Shown one piece after another: positions 19,915-27,581 of a stretch of 64,000 nt of DNA (positions within the stretch are counted from its first letter, which is position 1; every line of letters starts with the position of its first letter). The notes below the pieces were generated by a model that made no database searches, was not told the DNA's origin, and was given only the letters and a program-made list of their open reading frames with translations. Origin of the DNA: Candidatus Competibacter denitrificans Run_A_D11 (lineage in GTDB: Bacteria > Pseudomonadota > Gammaproteobacteria > Competibacterales > Competibacteraceae); NCBI RefSeq assembly GCF_001051235.1, contig NZ_CBTJ020000040.1, positions 50,941-114,940 on the forward strand, written 5' to 3'. The position numbers and the translations under genes are program-made.

Positions 19915-21201
19915 TCAGCGCTGCTCGACCGGTACGTAATCCCGCAGAGTGTGGCCGGTATACACTTGCCGTGGCCGATAGATGCGGGACTTGGGATCGT
20001 CGTGGAGTTCCTTCCAGTTAGCGATCCAACCCGGCATCCGGCCGATGGCGAACATGACCGTGAACATGTTCAAAGGAATCCCCATCGCCCGCAGGGTGAT
20101 GCCGCTGTAGAAATCGACGTTCGGATACAGCTTGCGCTCAATGAAATAGTCATCGTTTAGCGCCACCTCTTCCATTTGTTGGGCAATATCCAACAGAGGA
20201 TCGCTGATATTCAACCGTGCCAGCATCTTATCGGCGGCATCCTTAAGAATCTTGGCGCGCGGGTCGAAATTCTTGTAAACCCGATGCCCAAAGCCCATCA
20301 GCTTCAGCTTGGTATCTTTTTGCTTGACCCGTTCGATGTATTCGGACACTTTCATGCCGGACTGCTTGATAAACTCCAGCATCTCAATCACCGCCACGTT
20401 GGCGCCACCATGCAGCGGCCCCCACAGCGCACACACGCCGGCCGCGCAACTGGCGAACATGTTGGCCTGGCTGGACGCTACCATCCGCACCGTGCTGGTG
20501 GAACAGTTCTGCTCGTGATCAGCATGCAAGATCAAGAATAAGTTGAGCGCGCGGCTGACTTCCGGGGTCGGCCAGTATTCACGGTAGGGAATCGAGAACA
20601 TCATGTGCAGGAAGTTCTCGCAATACTTGTATTCAGGATGCGGATACATCAGCGGCTGACCGATGGACATCTTGTAGCTGGCCGCCGCGATGGTACGCAC
20701 CTTGGAGATGATCCGGGCCGCCGCCTTTTCCATGGTGTTGTCGTCCTCAATGTCCATCATCTGCGGCTCGTAGCAGCTCATGGCGTTGATCATCGCCGAG
20801 AGAATCGCCATCGGCGGTGCATTGGGCGGAAATCCCGCAAAGTGGCTGCGCAGGCTCTCGTGCATCATCTGGTTCATCGTCAGCCGACGGCTGAAGCGTT
20901 CCATTTCCTGTTCGGTGGGCAACCGGCCCCAGATCACCAGCCAAGCCGTTTCCACAAACGTGGAATGTTCGGCCAGTTGCTCGATGGGAATGCCGCGATA
21001 GCGAAGAATGCCTTTATCCCCATCGATGTAGGTAACCGCCGATTTGCAGGAACCGGTGTTGCTGTAGCCATCGTCGAGCGTGATGTAACCGGTACGGTCG
21101 CGTAGCGTGCTGATGTCAATGGAAAGCTCTTTCTCGCTTCCCTCGACAACCGGAAATTCATGGGGTGTTCCATCCAATTCAATGCGGCATGTATGGCTCA
21201 T
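19915..21201 (-). CDS. gltA: Citrate synthase
   Basis: 428 residues, the usual length for the hexameric, NADH-sensitive type of Gram-negative bacteria. It condenses acetyl-CoA and oxaloacetate to citrate, the entry step of the TCA cycle, in the cytoplasm. Visible motifs are the oxaloacetate-binding His region [25 protein letters not shown] with its catalytic His, [15 protein letters not shown], and the catalytic Asp in PNVDFYSG. The ATG start gives a normal N-terminus ([11 protein letters not shown]). A well-formed promoter lies about 100 bases upstream. It converges with the CapA-like gene on a shared terminator. Confidence 0.98.
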   Translation of the reverse strand: MSHTCRIELDGTPHEFPVVEGSEKELSIDISTLRDRTGYITLDDGYSNTGSCKSAVTYIDGDKGILRYRGIPIEQLAEHSTFVETAWLVIWGRLPTEQEMERFSRRLTMNQMMHESLRSHFAGFPPNAPPMAILSAMINAMSCYEPQMMDIEDDNTMEKAAARIISKVRTIAAASYKMSIGQPLMYPHPEYKYCENFLHMMFSIPYREYWPTPEVSRALNLFLILHADHEQNCSTSTVRMVASSQANMFASCAAGVCALWGPLHGGANVAVIEMLEFIKQSGMKVSEYIERVKQKDTKLKLMGFGHRVYKNFDPRAKILKDAADKMLARLNISDPLLDIAQQMEEVALNDDYFIERKLYPNVDFYSGITLRAMGIPLNMFTVMFAIGRMPGWIANWKELHDDPKSRIYRPRQVYTGHTLRDYVPVEQR

Positions 21202-21301
21202 GGCGTGGACTCCGTTGGTCTATGGATGTTGTGGTTTTATCAGTGTGGGTCTATGGCGCCGCCGCTGACGGATCGACCGTCGCGGTTGCCGCGCTCGACC
21301 G

Positions 21302-21329
21302 ATTATACAGGGCCAATACAACTTGCAAA
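21302..21329 (-). promoter_or_regulatory. Candidate sigma-70 promoter of gltA
   Basis: On the minus strand a perfect TATAAT (21302-21307) is preceded at 16 bases by TTTGCA (or at 15 by TTGCAA). Transcription would start near 21295, leaving a leader of about 95 bases before gltA. Confidence 0.6.
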
Positions 21330-21331
21330 CG

Positions 21332-21988
21332 CTATGGGTTTTCGCTCACCTCGACCGAGCTACGGCGATGCCGCCAGTATTCGATAATCCCCGGCATGAG
21401 TGAAAGAATGATGATGGCGACGATGACCAAAGAGAAATTCTGTTTGACGAAGGGCAAATTGCCGAAAAAATAGCCGCCATAGAGGAAAGAACCGGTCCAA
21501 AGGACGCCGCCGGCCACGTTATACCACTGGAACCGGCTGTAGCTCATACCGCCTGCACCCGCCACGAACGGGGCAAACGTGCGCACGATGGGCACAAAGC
21601 GGGTGATAATGATTGTTTTTCCGCCATGGCGCTCGAAAAAACGGTGTGTTCGGTCCAGATATTGCTGCTTGAGAAAGCGGGCATCAGGGCTGAACGCCTG
21701 TTCGCCCAGATAGCGGCCCACCGCGTAGTTGACCGTATTACCGAGGATGGCGGCGAACGTCAGCAGGAGAAACAGAAGATGAATATTGATCTCACCGATA
21801 GCGGCCAGCGACCCGGCCGCGAATAAGAGCGAATCGCCCGGCAAGAACGGCGTGACGACGAGGCCGGTCTCGCAGAAGATAATCAACCAAAGAATTCCAT
21901 AAAGCCAACTGCCGTACTGGCTAGCCAATGCCGTCAAATGCTGGTCAAGATGGAGAAAAAATGAGATTGCAGCCTGCAAAAAATCCAT
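21332..21988 (-). CDS. DedA-family inner-membrane protein
   Basis: 218 residues with several membrane segments. The DedA/VTT signature is clear: ETGLVVTPFLPGDSLLFAAG near residue 40 and FFERHGGKTIIITRFVPIVR with the two conserved Arg residues, then APFVAGAGGMS. DedA proteins are proton-driven membrane transporters or scramblases; several are undecaprenyl-phosphate flippases needed for envelope integrity. The gene ends just upstream of the gltA promoter on the same strand and appears to be a separate unit. Substrate is not assigned. Confidence 0.92.
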   Translation of the reverse strand: MDFLQAAISFFLHLDQHLTALASQYGSWLYGILWLIIFCETGLVVTPFLPGDSLLFAAGSLAAIGEINIHLLFLLLTFAAILGNTVNYAVGRYLGEQAFSPDARFLKQQYLDRTHRFFERHGGKTIIITRFVPIVRTFAPFVAGAGGMSYSRFQWYNVAGGVLWTGSFLYGGYFFGNLPFVKQNFSLVIVAIIILSLMPGIIEYWRHRRSSVEVSENP

Positions 21989-22071
21989 AGTTGAATACTC
22001 GTTGAACTAAAATGGCGCATAAGCGGCCAAAATCGTTGCCGGCGCTGAGTTGTTAGCACCCGCTCTGTGTT

Positions 22072-22353
22072 TTAATCGGCGCAGTTGCACCACGGCTCGG
22101 CCGGATCGGGATAAGGCGCGATCTGATAGCCGCCGCGCCGCAACGCCGACTCGGCGCCCACCGGCCAACGCATCAGCGTCACCGTCTGTGGATTGATCAC
22201 GGCACCCGCTGCATCGACCAGTACAGCGGTTGCGCTTTCGGCTGGCCAGTGCAGGATCAACGGCCGAACCGCGTAACCGCAACGGACTAAAACACCGATG
22301 GATCGACCGCTTTCGGATAAAACCATAGCCATACTCCGCCGCAGCGCACTCAT
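22072..22353 (-). CDS. Hypothetical small protein
   Basis: 93 residues, family not recognised. The sequence is of normal composition with a Pro/Cys-containing tail (APYPDPAEPWCNC). A start at the internal ATG giving MVLSESG is equally possible. A longer minus-strand reading frame in another phase covers the same bases, and the opposite-strand gene begins only at 22502, so this choice rests on its more protein-like composition. It is divergent from the exported protein at 22502. Confidence 0.4.
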   Translation of the reverse strand: MSALRRSMAMVLSESGRSIGVLVRCGYAVRPLILHWPAESATAVLVDAAGAVINPQTVTLMRWPVGAESALRRGGYQIAPYPDPAEPWCNCAD

Positions 22354-22501
22354 GGCACACTCTATACGTTGGTGGACTGCGCACTATACCGGAACCGATG
22401 CACGGCCAGCCATCCCCATCGGCACACCGCCGCTGGGAGGCGGTAACGCTGCCCTGCGAGCGCTTCTACTGACTACACCACTGCAAGAGGAGGTTTGTGC
22501 C

Positions 22502-23065
22502 GTGTCGGCCAATGCATCCAACACGTCATTCGTCGAGTCGCTCGCGGCACCCCAGCGGCGCCCGCTGGCTTGGCTCGTGCTAGCGAGCGCCCTGGCGCTG
22601 CTATCGGGACTCGCCCACGCCAGTTGGACGACGGCCATTCAACTCGACCCGATCACCCACCAATCCCGGTGTTTGCTGAGCAGCGAACCGATCCTCACCC
22701 CGGCCGGCCACGACGATACCACACCGGTGACGTTGGTCTTCAACGGGAATAGTCTGGTGGTGATCACCCAATCGGAGCTGGACGGTTCCTTCGCCGATTT
22801 GCAGTTGACCGTGGACAAGAACCCACCGATCCAGAGTGCCAACATTGCCCGCAAGATGCAGTTGGTCTTTGACCAGAATCTGCCCGATCTGGTCCGCCAG
22901 TTGCGGGAAGGTCGTCAAGCCACCGTCCAACTGCGGTTCTGGCCCAACTGGCCAGTTACCCAAACCTTTCCGGTGACGTTTAATCTGGCAGGTTTCAGCA
23001 AGGCCCACGATGCCATGAACCAAAGCTGTCAGCCAGCAGCCGGCGCCAATCCGGTCCCCCGCTGA
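22502..23065 (+). CDS. Exported protein of unknown function
   Basis: 187 residues from the GTG at 22502, eight bases after a strong AAGAGGAGG site; this start puts a signal peptide at the N-terminus (WLVLASALALLSGLAHA, cleavage before SWTT). The mature part has two Cys residues (SRCLLSS; NQSCQPA) that could form a disulphide, and beta-strand-like stretches (TPVTLVFNGNSLVVIT). The C-terminal segment TVQLRFWPNWPVTQTFPVTF looks like a small beta domain. I do not recognise the family. It lies 36 bases upstream of the haem-sensor gene on the same strand, so a periplasmic partner of that sensor/kinase pair is possible. Confidence 0.65.
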   Translation: MSANASNTSFVESLAAPQRRPLAWLVLASALALLSGLAHASWTTAIQLDPITHQSRCLLSSEPILTPAGHDDTTPVTLVFNGNSLVVITQSELDGSFADLQLTVDKNPPIQSANIARKMQLVFDQNLPDLVRQLREGRQATVQLRFWPNWPVTQTFPVTFNLAGFSKAHDAMNQSCQPAAGANPVPR

Positions 23066-23101
23066 TCGCCTTTTTATCTGACAAAATCTCAGGAGCCTCC
23101 C

Positions 23102-23974
23102 ATGGGTCTACGCATGAAGTTCAATCTGGTGCTACTGCTGGCTTTCCTGGTCGGCTTAGTGCTGGCGGCCTATCTGACCGACCGCATCCTCAAGCAAAAC
23201 GCTCGCGAAGAAGTGGTACAAAATGCCCGCATCATGATGGAAAGCGCGCTGGGCGCTCGCACTTACACCGCCGAACATGTCAAACCGCTGCTGACCTTGC
23301 AGATGAAACGGCAGTTCCTACCCCAAACGGTGTCGGCCTACGCAGCGGGCCAGAGCTTCAAGGCACTGCGTACTAAATTTCCCGAATACACCTATAAGGA
23401 AGCGGCGCTTAACCCGACCAACCCCAATGATCGGGCCAGCGATTGGGAAGCGGATATTATCAACGAGTTTCGTAACAACGCCGATCATAAAGAGCTAGTG
23501 GTCGAGCGTGATACCCCGACCGGACGGATGCTAAACCTGGCACGCCCGCTGGGCATCTACGACCAAGGCTGCCTGACCTGCCACGGTAAGATTGAGGACG
23601 CCCCGAAAACCATGACCGATATCTACGGCGTCACCAACGGTTTCGGCTGGAAGATGCAGGAAATCATCGGTGCGCAAGTCGTCACCGTACCCATGTCCGT
23701 ACCCCTGAATCGTGCCCAGCAAACCTTCACTACCTTCATGATTTTGCTGGGAGGCGTGTTTTTGTTGCTGCTGATACTGCTCAATATTCTGCTGCATTTC
23801 GTAGTGATCCAACCTGTAGTGCGGATCGCCGATATCGCCAACCAAGTCAGCATGGGCCAGACGGACGCGCCGGAATATGTGCGTCCTGGCAAGGATGAAA
23901 TCTCATCGCTGTCGCAGTCCTTCAGCCGGATGCGCCTGAGCCTGGAAAACGCCATGAAGATGCTGGGCGAATAG
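23102..23974 (+). CDS. Tll0287-like (DUF3365) haem sensor protein with HAMP domain
   Basis: 290 residues with a good AGGAG site before the ATG. An N-terminal membrane helix (LVLLLAFLVGLVLAAYL), a periplasmic domain of about 170 residues, a second helix (FLLLLILLNILLHFVV) and a cytoplasmic HAMP domain (VVIQPVVRIADIANQVSMG) follow in order. The periplasmic domain carries a c-type haem motif, GCLTCHG (about residue 158), the hallmark of Tll0287-like/DUF3365 redox or gas sensors. The protein stops after HAMP with no kinase, cyclase or methyl-accepting part. The next gene, four bases later, encodes a Ser/Thr kinase, which may be the missing output. Confidence 0.88.
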   Translation: MGLRMKFNLVLLLAFLVGLVLAAYLTDRILKQNAREEVVQNARIMMESALGARTYTAEHVKPLLTLQMKRQFLPQTVSAYAAGQSFKALRTKFPEYTYKEAALNPTNPNDRASDWEADIINEFRNNADHKELVVERDTPTGRMLNLARPLGIYDQGCLTCHGKIEDAPKTMTDIYGVTNGFGWKMQEIIGAQVVTVPMSVPLNRAQQTFTTFMILLGGVFLLLLILLNILLHFVVIQPVVRIADIANQVSMGQTDAPEYVRPGKDEISSLSQSFSRMRLSLENAMKMLGE

Positions 23975-23978
23975 CGAT

Positions 23979-25379
23979 ATGGCCACTGAAAGCGGCGAGT
24001 CCACCACAACACGTCCGCCGCAAATTAGCCGCTACCGGCTGCTCAGAACGCTTGGCCGGGGCGCGATGGGCGTGGTGTACCTCGGCTATGATGAGGCAAT
24101 TGATCGGCAGGTTGCCATCAAAACCATTCATCGCACCTTGCTGGAAGGCCGAGATGGCGCTGAATGGCTGGAGCGGTTTCGGCGGGAAGTACGCGCCGCT
24201 GGCCGCTGTTTGCACCCGAATATCGTCACGGTCTTCGAGTACGGGGAGGAAACAGGGGTTCCATACATCGTTATGGAATATGTGCAAGGCCGGGAATTAC
24301 GCGATTACCTGAAGGACCGTCAGCCGCTGCCCTTGGCGAACGCCGTGGCGGTCACCGTGCAGGTACTGCACGCGCTCAATCACGCCCACGCCAGCGGCGT
24401 GGTGCATCGAGATATCAAGCCGGGCAACATTATCTTATTGCCCGACAGCCAAGTGAAAGTCTCGGATTTCGGCATCGCCCGCGTGGAAGCGACCAGCGGG
24501 ATGACGCAACAGGGCATGACGGTCGGTACACCGGCTTACATGGCCCCAGAGCAGTTCAGCGGCCGCGAGGCGGATCGGCGAGCCGATATCTACGCCACCG
24601 GCGTGGTGCTGTTCGAAATGCTCACCGGGAATCGCCCGTTCGCTGGGCGTGGCGCTGGCGAGCTGATGTATAAAGTCCTCAACGACCCGCCACCGCGCGC
24701 CACCACGCTAAACCCGCGCTTGCCATCGGAATTGGATGCGGTGCTCAAAAAAGCCCTGGCGAAAGCACCGGAGGACCGCTTTCAATCCGCTGGCGAATTT
24801 ATCGCCATTCTGGAAAATCTGCGACTGGTTGAACGTGAGGTGACGGCGGATGGTTCTACGCTCATCCGGGTCGCACCGGTGCCAGTTCCTGAATCCCCGA
24901 CCAACGCCTTACCCGGCTGGGATGCCACGTTACTGAGTCAAACCGAGCGTTTATTGACCGAAGTGCTGGGGCCGGTGGCCAGGGTGTTGATCCGGCGCAC
25001 CGCACAGCAGGTCAGTAGTCCGGCTGAACTGCTGCAACAGTTGGCGGCGGCGATCCCTGGCGAGCCGGAACGGCTGCTCTTCCAGCGGCGAATGCGGGGT
25101 GTGATGGGCGGCACCCTGGGGGGTAGCATCAGCCGCACGGTCACGGGGGGCAGCAGTGCGCCCAGTAGCCAGATCAGCGCACCGGTCGGCTCTCTCGATC
25201 AGGCAATGCTCGAAACCGCCCGCCAAAAGCTGGCCGTGTATGTCGGTCCAATCGCGAAAGTTCTGGTCAAACAGGCTGCCGCTCAGGCACGAACTCCCCA
25301 GGAACTCTACCAGCGGCTCGCGGAGCATATCCCTACCGCGAACGAGCGAAGCGCGTTTCTAAAGCAAACGCCAGGGTAG
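23979..25379 (+). CDS. Hanks-type serine/threonine protein kinase
   Basis: 466 residues. The kinase domain occupies residues 15-285 with all key motifs: Gly-loop LGRGAMGVVY, Lys in QVAIKTI, HRDIKPGN, DFG in KVSDFGIAR, and MAPEQFSG. There is no membrane segment. The C-terminal 150 residues contain two copies of a helical module, beginning LTEVLGPVARVLIRRTAQQ and LAVYVGPIAKVLVKQAAAQ, each ending with a [EP]L.Q.LA..IP segment; they are separated by a Gly/Ser-rich linker. Such modules probably bind partners or oligomerise. It sits four bases after the haem-sensor/HAMP gene, so transmission of a redox signal to the kinase is a reasonable inference. Confidence 0.93.
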   Translation: MATESGESTTTRPPQISRYRLLRTLGRGAMGVVYLGYDEAIDRQVAIKTIHRTLLEGRDGAEWLERFRREVRAAGRCLHPNIVTVFEYGEETGVPYIVMEYVQGRELRDYLKDRQPLPLANAVAVTVQVLHALNHAHASGVVHRDIKPGNIILLPDSQVKVSDFGIARVEATSGMTQQGMTVGTPAYMAPEQFSGREADRRADIYATGVVLFEMLTGNRPFAGRGAGELMYKVLNDPPPRATTLNPRLPSELDAVLKKALAKAPEDRFQSAGEFIAILENLRLVEREVTADGSTLIRVAPVPVPESPTNALPGWDATLLSQTERLLTEVLGPVARVLIRRTAQQVSSPAELLQQLAAAIPGEPERLLFQRRMRGVMGGTLGGSISRTVTGGSSAPSSQISAPVGSLDQAMLETARQKLAVYVGPIAKVLVKQAAAQARTPQELYQRLAEHIPTANERSAFLKQTPG

Positions 25380-25424
25380 GCGAGTCGCTCCGTATCAAGG
25401 CACGACAACCTCAGCGCCGCCAGT

Positions 25425-26363
25425 TCACGCTGATTGACCCAGCCAATAATCCAGCCCCTGAGCGCTGATTTCGATATCGGCTCGCAACACCTCGCGCCAC
25501 TGATCGGCTGGCCAGCGTTTTTGTACCGCCTCTTGCTCCATAAGCGCCCATACCCCGGCTAAAAGCCGCGCACCGCGTTCCGGGCCACTGTCCCGCTCCC
25601 GTTCGGCTACTGCGACATGGGCATCGATCAAGCGATGCAGATCACCCCCCAAACGCGGCACATCCCGCACTTCGGCAAAGTGGGTGAGATAAACCGCCGG
25701 TGGCCGGTACGACAGAATCCGATCCACCGATTGGTGCATAACCGGCGGCTCGAATTGGCTCGGTGAGGTGGTGGGAATGATGGAAGGCCGCCCATCGATA
25801 TCCAGCTCACGAAAGGACATGCCGAAGATATCGCCGGTAAACAGGCAACCGCTGCGGGTGTCGAGCAAGACCAAATGGTGGCGGGCATGACCAGGAGTAT
25901 CCAGGCAGACTAACGTGCGACCCGCCAGATCGAAACTGAAACCCTCGCCCGCTTCCTGAATCCGCTCAACAGGGATTGGGATGGGATCACCGTACAGATG
26001 CTGAGCTTCCGCCGCACCGTATACCTCCTGCACAGCGGCAAACAGTCTGCTGGGATCGGCCATGTGCCGTGCGCCGCGTGGATGGACGATGAGCTTCGCC
26101 GCAGGGAAGGCTTGAATCATCGCGCCAGCACCGCCGGCATGATCCAGATGGACGTGAGTCAAAAACACATAATCAACGCTGGCGGGCGACAAACCCAAGG
26201 TCTGTAACGCGCTGAGCGTGCGCGGTAAACACGCATTACTGGCGGTATCCACCACCGCAACCCGACCATTTTCGACGATGAGATGAACCGCAGCGAGCAG
26301 CGGCCGGATGTAACCGGAGTCAACGGCGTAGATACCATGGGCGTAGCTTAATAGATCAGCCAT
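25425..26363 (-). CDS. Metallo-beta-lactamase-fold hydrolase
   Basis: 312 residues. The metal-binding motif THVHLDHAGG (HxHxDH) is intact, with further ligands in DTPGHARHH, TGDIFG and YLTHFAE. The layout fits the glyoxalase-II/quorum-quencher-like branch of the MBL superfamily, usually two Zn or Fe ions acting on thioesters, lactones or similar bonds. The last 100 residues form a helical C-terminal extension. No neighbour fixes the substrate. It is divergent from the riboswitch leader and converges with the kinase gene; no obvious terminator is seen between those. Confidence 0.85.
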   Translation of the reverse strand: MADLLSYAHGIYAVDSGYIRPLLAAVHLIVENGRVAVVDTASNACLPRTLSALQTLGLSPASVDYVFLTHVHLDHAGGAGAMIQAFPAAKLIVHPRGARHMADPSRLFAAVQEVYGAAEAQHLYGDPIPIPVERIQEAGEGFSFDLAGRTLVCLDTPGHARHHLVLLDTRSGCLFTGDIFGMSFRELDIDGRPSIIPTTSPSQFEPPVMHQSVDRILSYRPPAVYLTHFAEVRDVPRLGGDLHRLIDAHVAVAERERDSGPERGARLLAGVWALMEQEAVQKRWPADQWREVLRADIEISAQGLDYWLGQSA

Positions 26364-26429
26364 CGGATGTTATTTCCATTTCAAAATTGGGTTAATTATG
26401 CTATTATTCATATTGAAATATATACCAAA

Positions 26430-26510
26430 AACAAAACCAAACCGATTGTAAGGTCGGGACGGAAAGTCACGGGTCCTATTTCACGGGAAAGCCGGGCTGC
26501 CGCATTCGAT
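26430..26510 (+). ncRNA. GEMM-I-type cyclic-dinucleotide riboswitch
   Basis: The core contains AAACC followed by stem CCGAUU/GGUCGG closed by a GUAA (GNRA) tetraloop (26442-26457), then GGGACGGAAAG, CACGGGUCC and AGCCGGGCUGCCG. These blocks and their order match the GEMM-I consensus. Aligning AAACC and GGAAAG with the Vibrio Vc2 aptamer puts A (26436) at the ligand-contact position 20, where c-di-GMP aptamers have G; A20 followed by C21 and the GGAAAG form are features I recall from Geobacter cGAMP-type (GEMM-Ib) RNAs. A weak hairpin with a T run (26520-26544) follows and could be the expression platform. It lies upstream of the small gene at 26632. The class call is good; ligand identity is tentative. 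Confidence 0.72.
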
Positions 26511-26631
26511 CCGCGTGAGGGTCGGCGTGGTAGACCGGTTTTTTGTTTGAGTGGTTATCGGTGTGCATCAACGCCTCGCATAGCTGGCCTGGCCGCCGCG
26601 AGACGATAGCTTCAAGATGAGGAGACGTGCG

Positions 26632-26895
26632 ATGTTAACTTATAAAGATTGCGTAGATGCAACGGGTCTGGAAGAAGGCGAGATCGAAGCCATCGCCCAA
26701 CATGAGCACCTGCCGGAAATCGTCGCGGCCGAACTCGGTTACGGACTGGCGCAACAGACAGGTGGCGAACAGATCATCGATCAGATGATTCGTGATGACA
26801 TCAAAACGGCCAAGCAACCCGAGACAGCGATGCGTTGGCAAACGGTTCTCGACCGGTTCGAATCCAACCACCAGATAGGGACTCAAAGCGTCTAG
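26632..26895 (+). CDS. Small conserved-looking protein under riboswitch leader
   Basis: 87 residues from the ATG at 26632, preceded by GAGGAGA. It is acidic and probably all-helical (EEGEIEAIAQHEHLPEIVAA; then a MIRDDIKTAK segment). The general pattern of a short soluble protein of the type 'TYKDC...EEIEAIA.HEH.PEIVAAEL' is one I associate with small uncharacterised proteobacterial proteins, but no function is known to me. It is the only gene between the riboswitch and the terminator at 26931, so it is the likely target of cyclic-dinucleotide control. Confidence 0.75.
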   Translation: MLTYKDCVDATGLEEGEIEAIAQHEHLPEIVAAELGYGLAQQTGGEQIIDQMIRDDIKTAKQPETAMRWQTVLDRFESNHQIGTQSV

Positions 26896-26930
26896 GACGC
26901 GACCCGTTCGTCCCAAGTTCTTTAATCCCA

Positions 26931-26960
26931 CCGCATCGCTTCAGGGCGATGCGGTTTTTT
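26931..26960 (+). terminator. Intrinsic terminator
   Basis: Nine-base stem CCGCATCGC / GCGATGCGG with a six-base loop, followed by six T bases. It closes the riboswitch-controlled transcript. Confidence 0.92.
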
Positions 26961-26973
26961 GTGCGGATAGAGC

Positions 26974-27543
26974 TTAATTCAAATCCACATCGCGGAAATA
27001 GCGGGCGCCCCAATCCGTCTGCGTGGCGACGCCTCTTTCGTTCAGTTGATACACCACGATCTTGGGATCGCTGGATACGTTGTCCGGCGATCCCGACATG
27101 GCAAACTGGCTTAACTGTTGCGGATCGCGGAATACCATGATTTGCCAGTACGGCTTGACCGATGTCCCTGGACCGAGGTCGGTGCGGGCCAGTTGCATGA
27201 ACGTTACCTTTCCGCTCCTTTCCATCACCATGCCCCGGCCGTGCTTTTCGACCAGGACTGCATTCAAGCCGTTGATCTCGAACACCCCATAACCGGCGGC
27301 GCCTTCAATTTCAGTTCGAGTGAACGGCTTAAGCTTGTAGAGTTGTTCCAAGGTGCGGTTGCGGACTTTAAGAATAGCCTGGCGTTGCTCCTGTTTGGCT
27401 TTCTCGCTCAACGTCCCAGTAGAGCGCGGCACCGGTTTACTCTTTGGCTTAGACGGCTCCGTGGCGCAGCCGGCTACCAGCAATCCGGCCAGCAAACCAC
27501 CGATTACCAGGGTGTGCCGGATCGCGGAAGAAGTGAATCGCAT
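26974..27543 (-). CDS. Lipoprotein, possibly SYLF/YSC84-like
   Basis: 189 residues from the ATG at 27543; a longer start would put 11 extra residues before the signal. The N-terminus is a lipoprotein signal with lipobox LVAGC. After a Lys/Pro-rich linker, the core reads RTEIEGAAGYGVFEINGLNA and VEKHGRGMV, recalling the Gly-rich start of SYLF/YSC84 lipid-binding domains, though I cannot confirm the family. It would sit on the periplasmic face of a membrane. It is the gene immediately downstream of the diguanylate cyclase on the same strand, about 38 bases away, and may share its transcript. Confidence 0.7.
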   Translation of the reverse strand: MRFTSSAIRHTLVIGGLLAGLLVAGCATEPSKPKSKPVPRSTGTLSEKAKQEQRQAILKVRNRTLEQLYKLKPFTRTEIEGAAGYGVFEINGLNAVLVEKHGRGMVMERSGKVTFMQLARTDLGPGTSVKPYWQIMVFRDPQQLSQFAMSGSPDNVSSDPKIVVYQLNERGVATQTDWGARYFRDVDLN

Positions 27544-27581
27544 GATGTGGTTCTCGCATCTCCGCTGGGAAGACAACAGTT

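Noticed and set aside
22007..22384. 125-codon minus-strand frame
   Set aside because: Arg-rich, low likeness to protein; overlaps the more plausible 93-residue frame in another phase.
26520..26544. Riboswitch-linked terminator
   Set aside because: GGTC/GACC hairpin is short and is separated from the T run by two G bases; kept only as a possible expression platform, not as its own feature.
26367..26609. 80-codon plus-strand frame starting before the riboswitch
   Set aside because: It runs through the aptamer stems and has no ribosome site; the bases are explained by the RNA.
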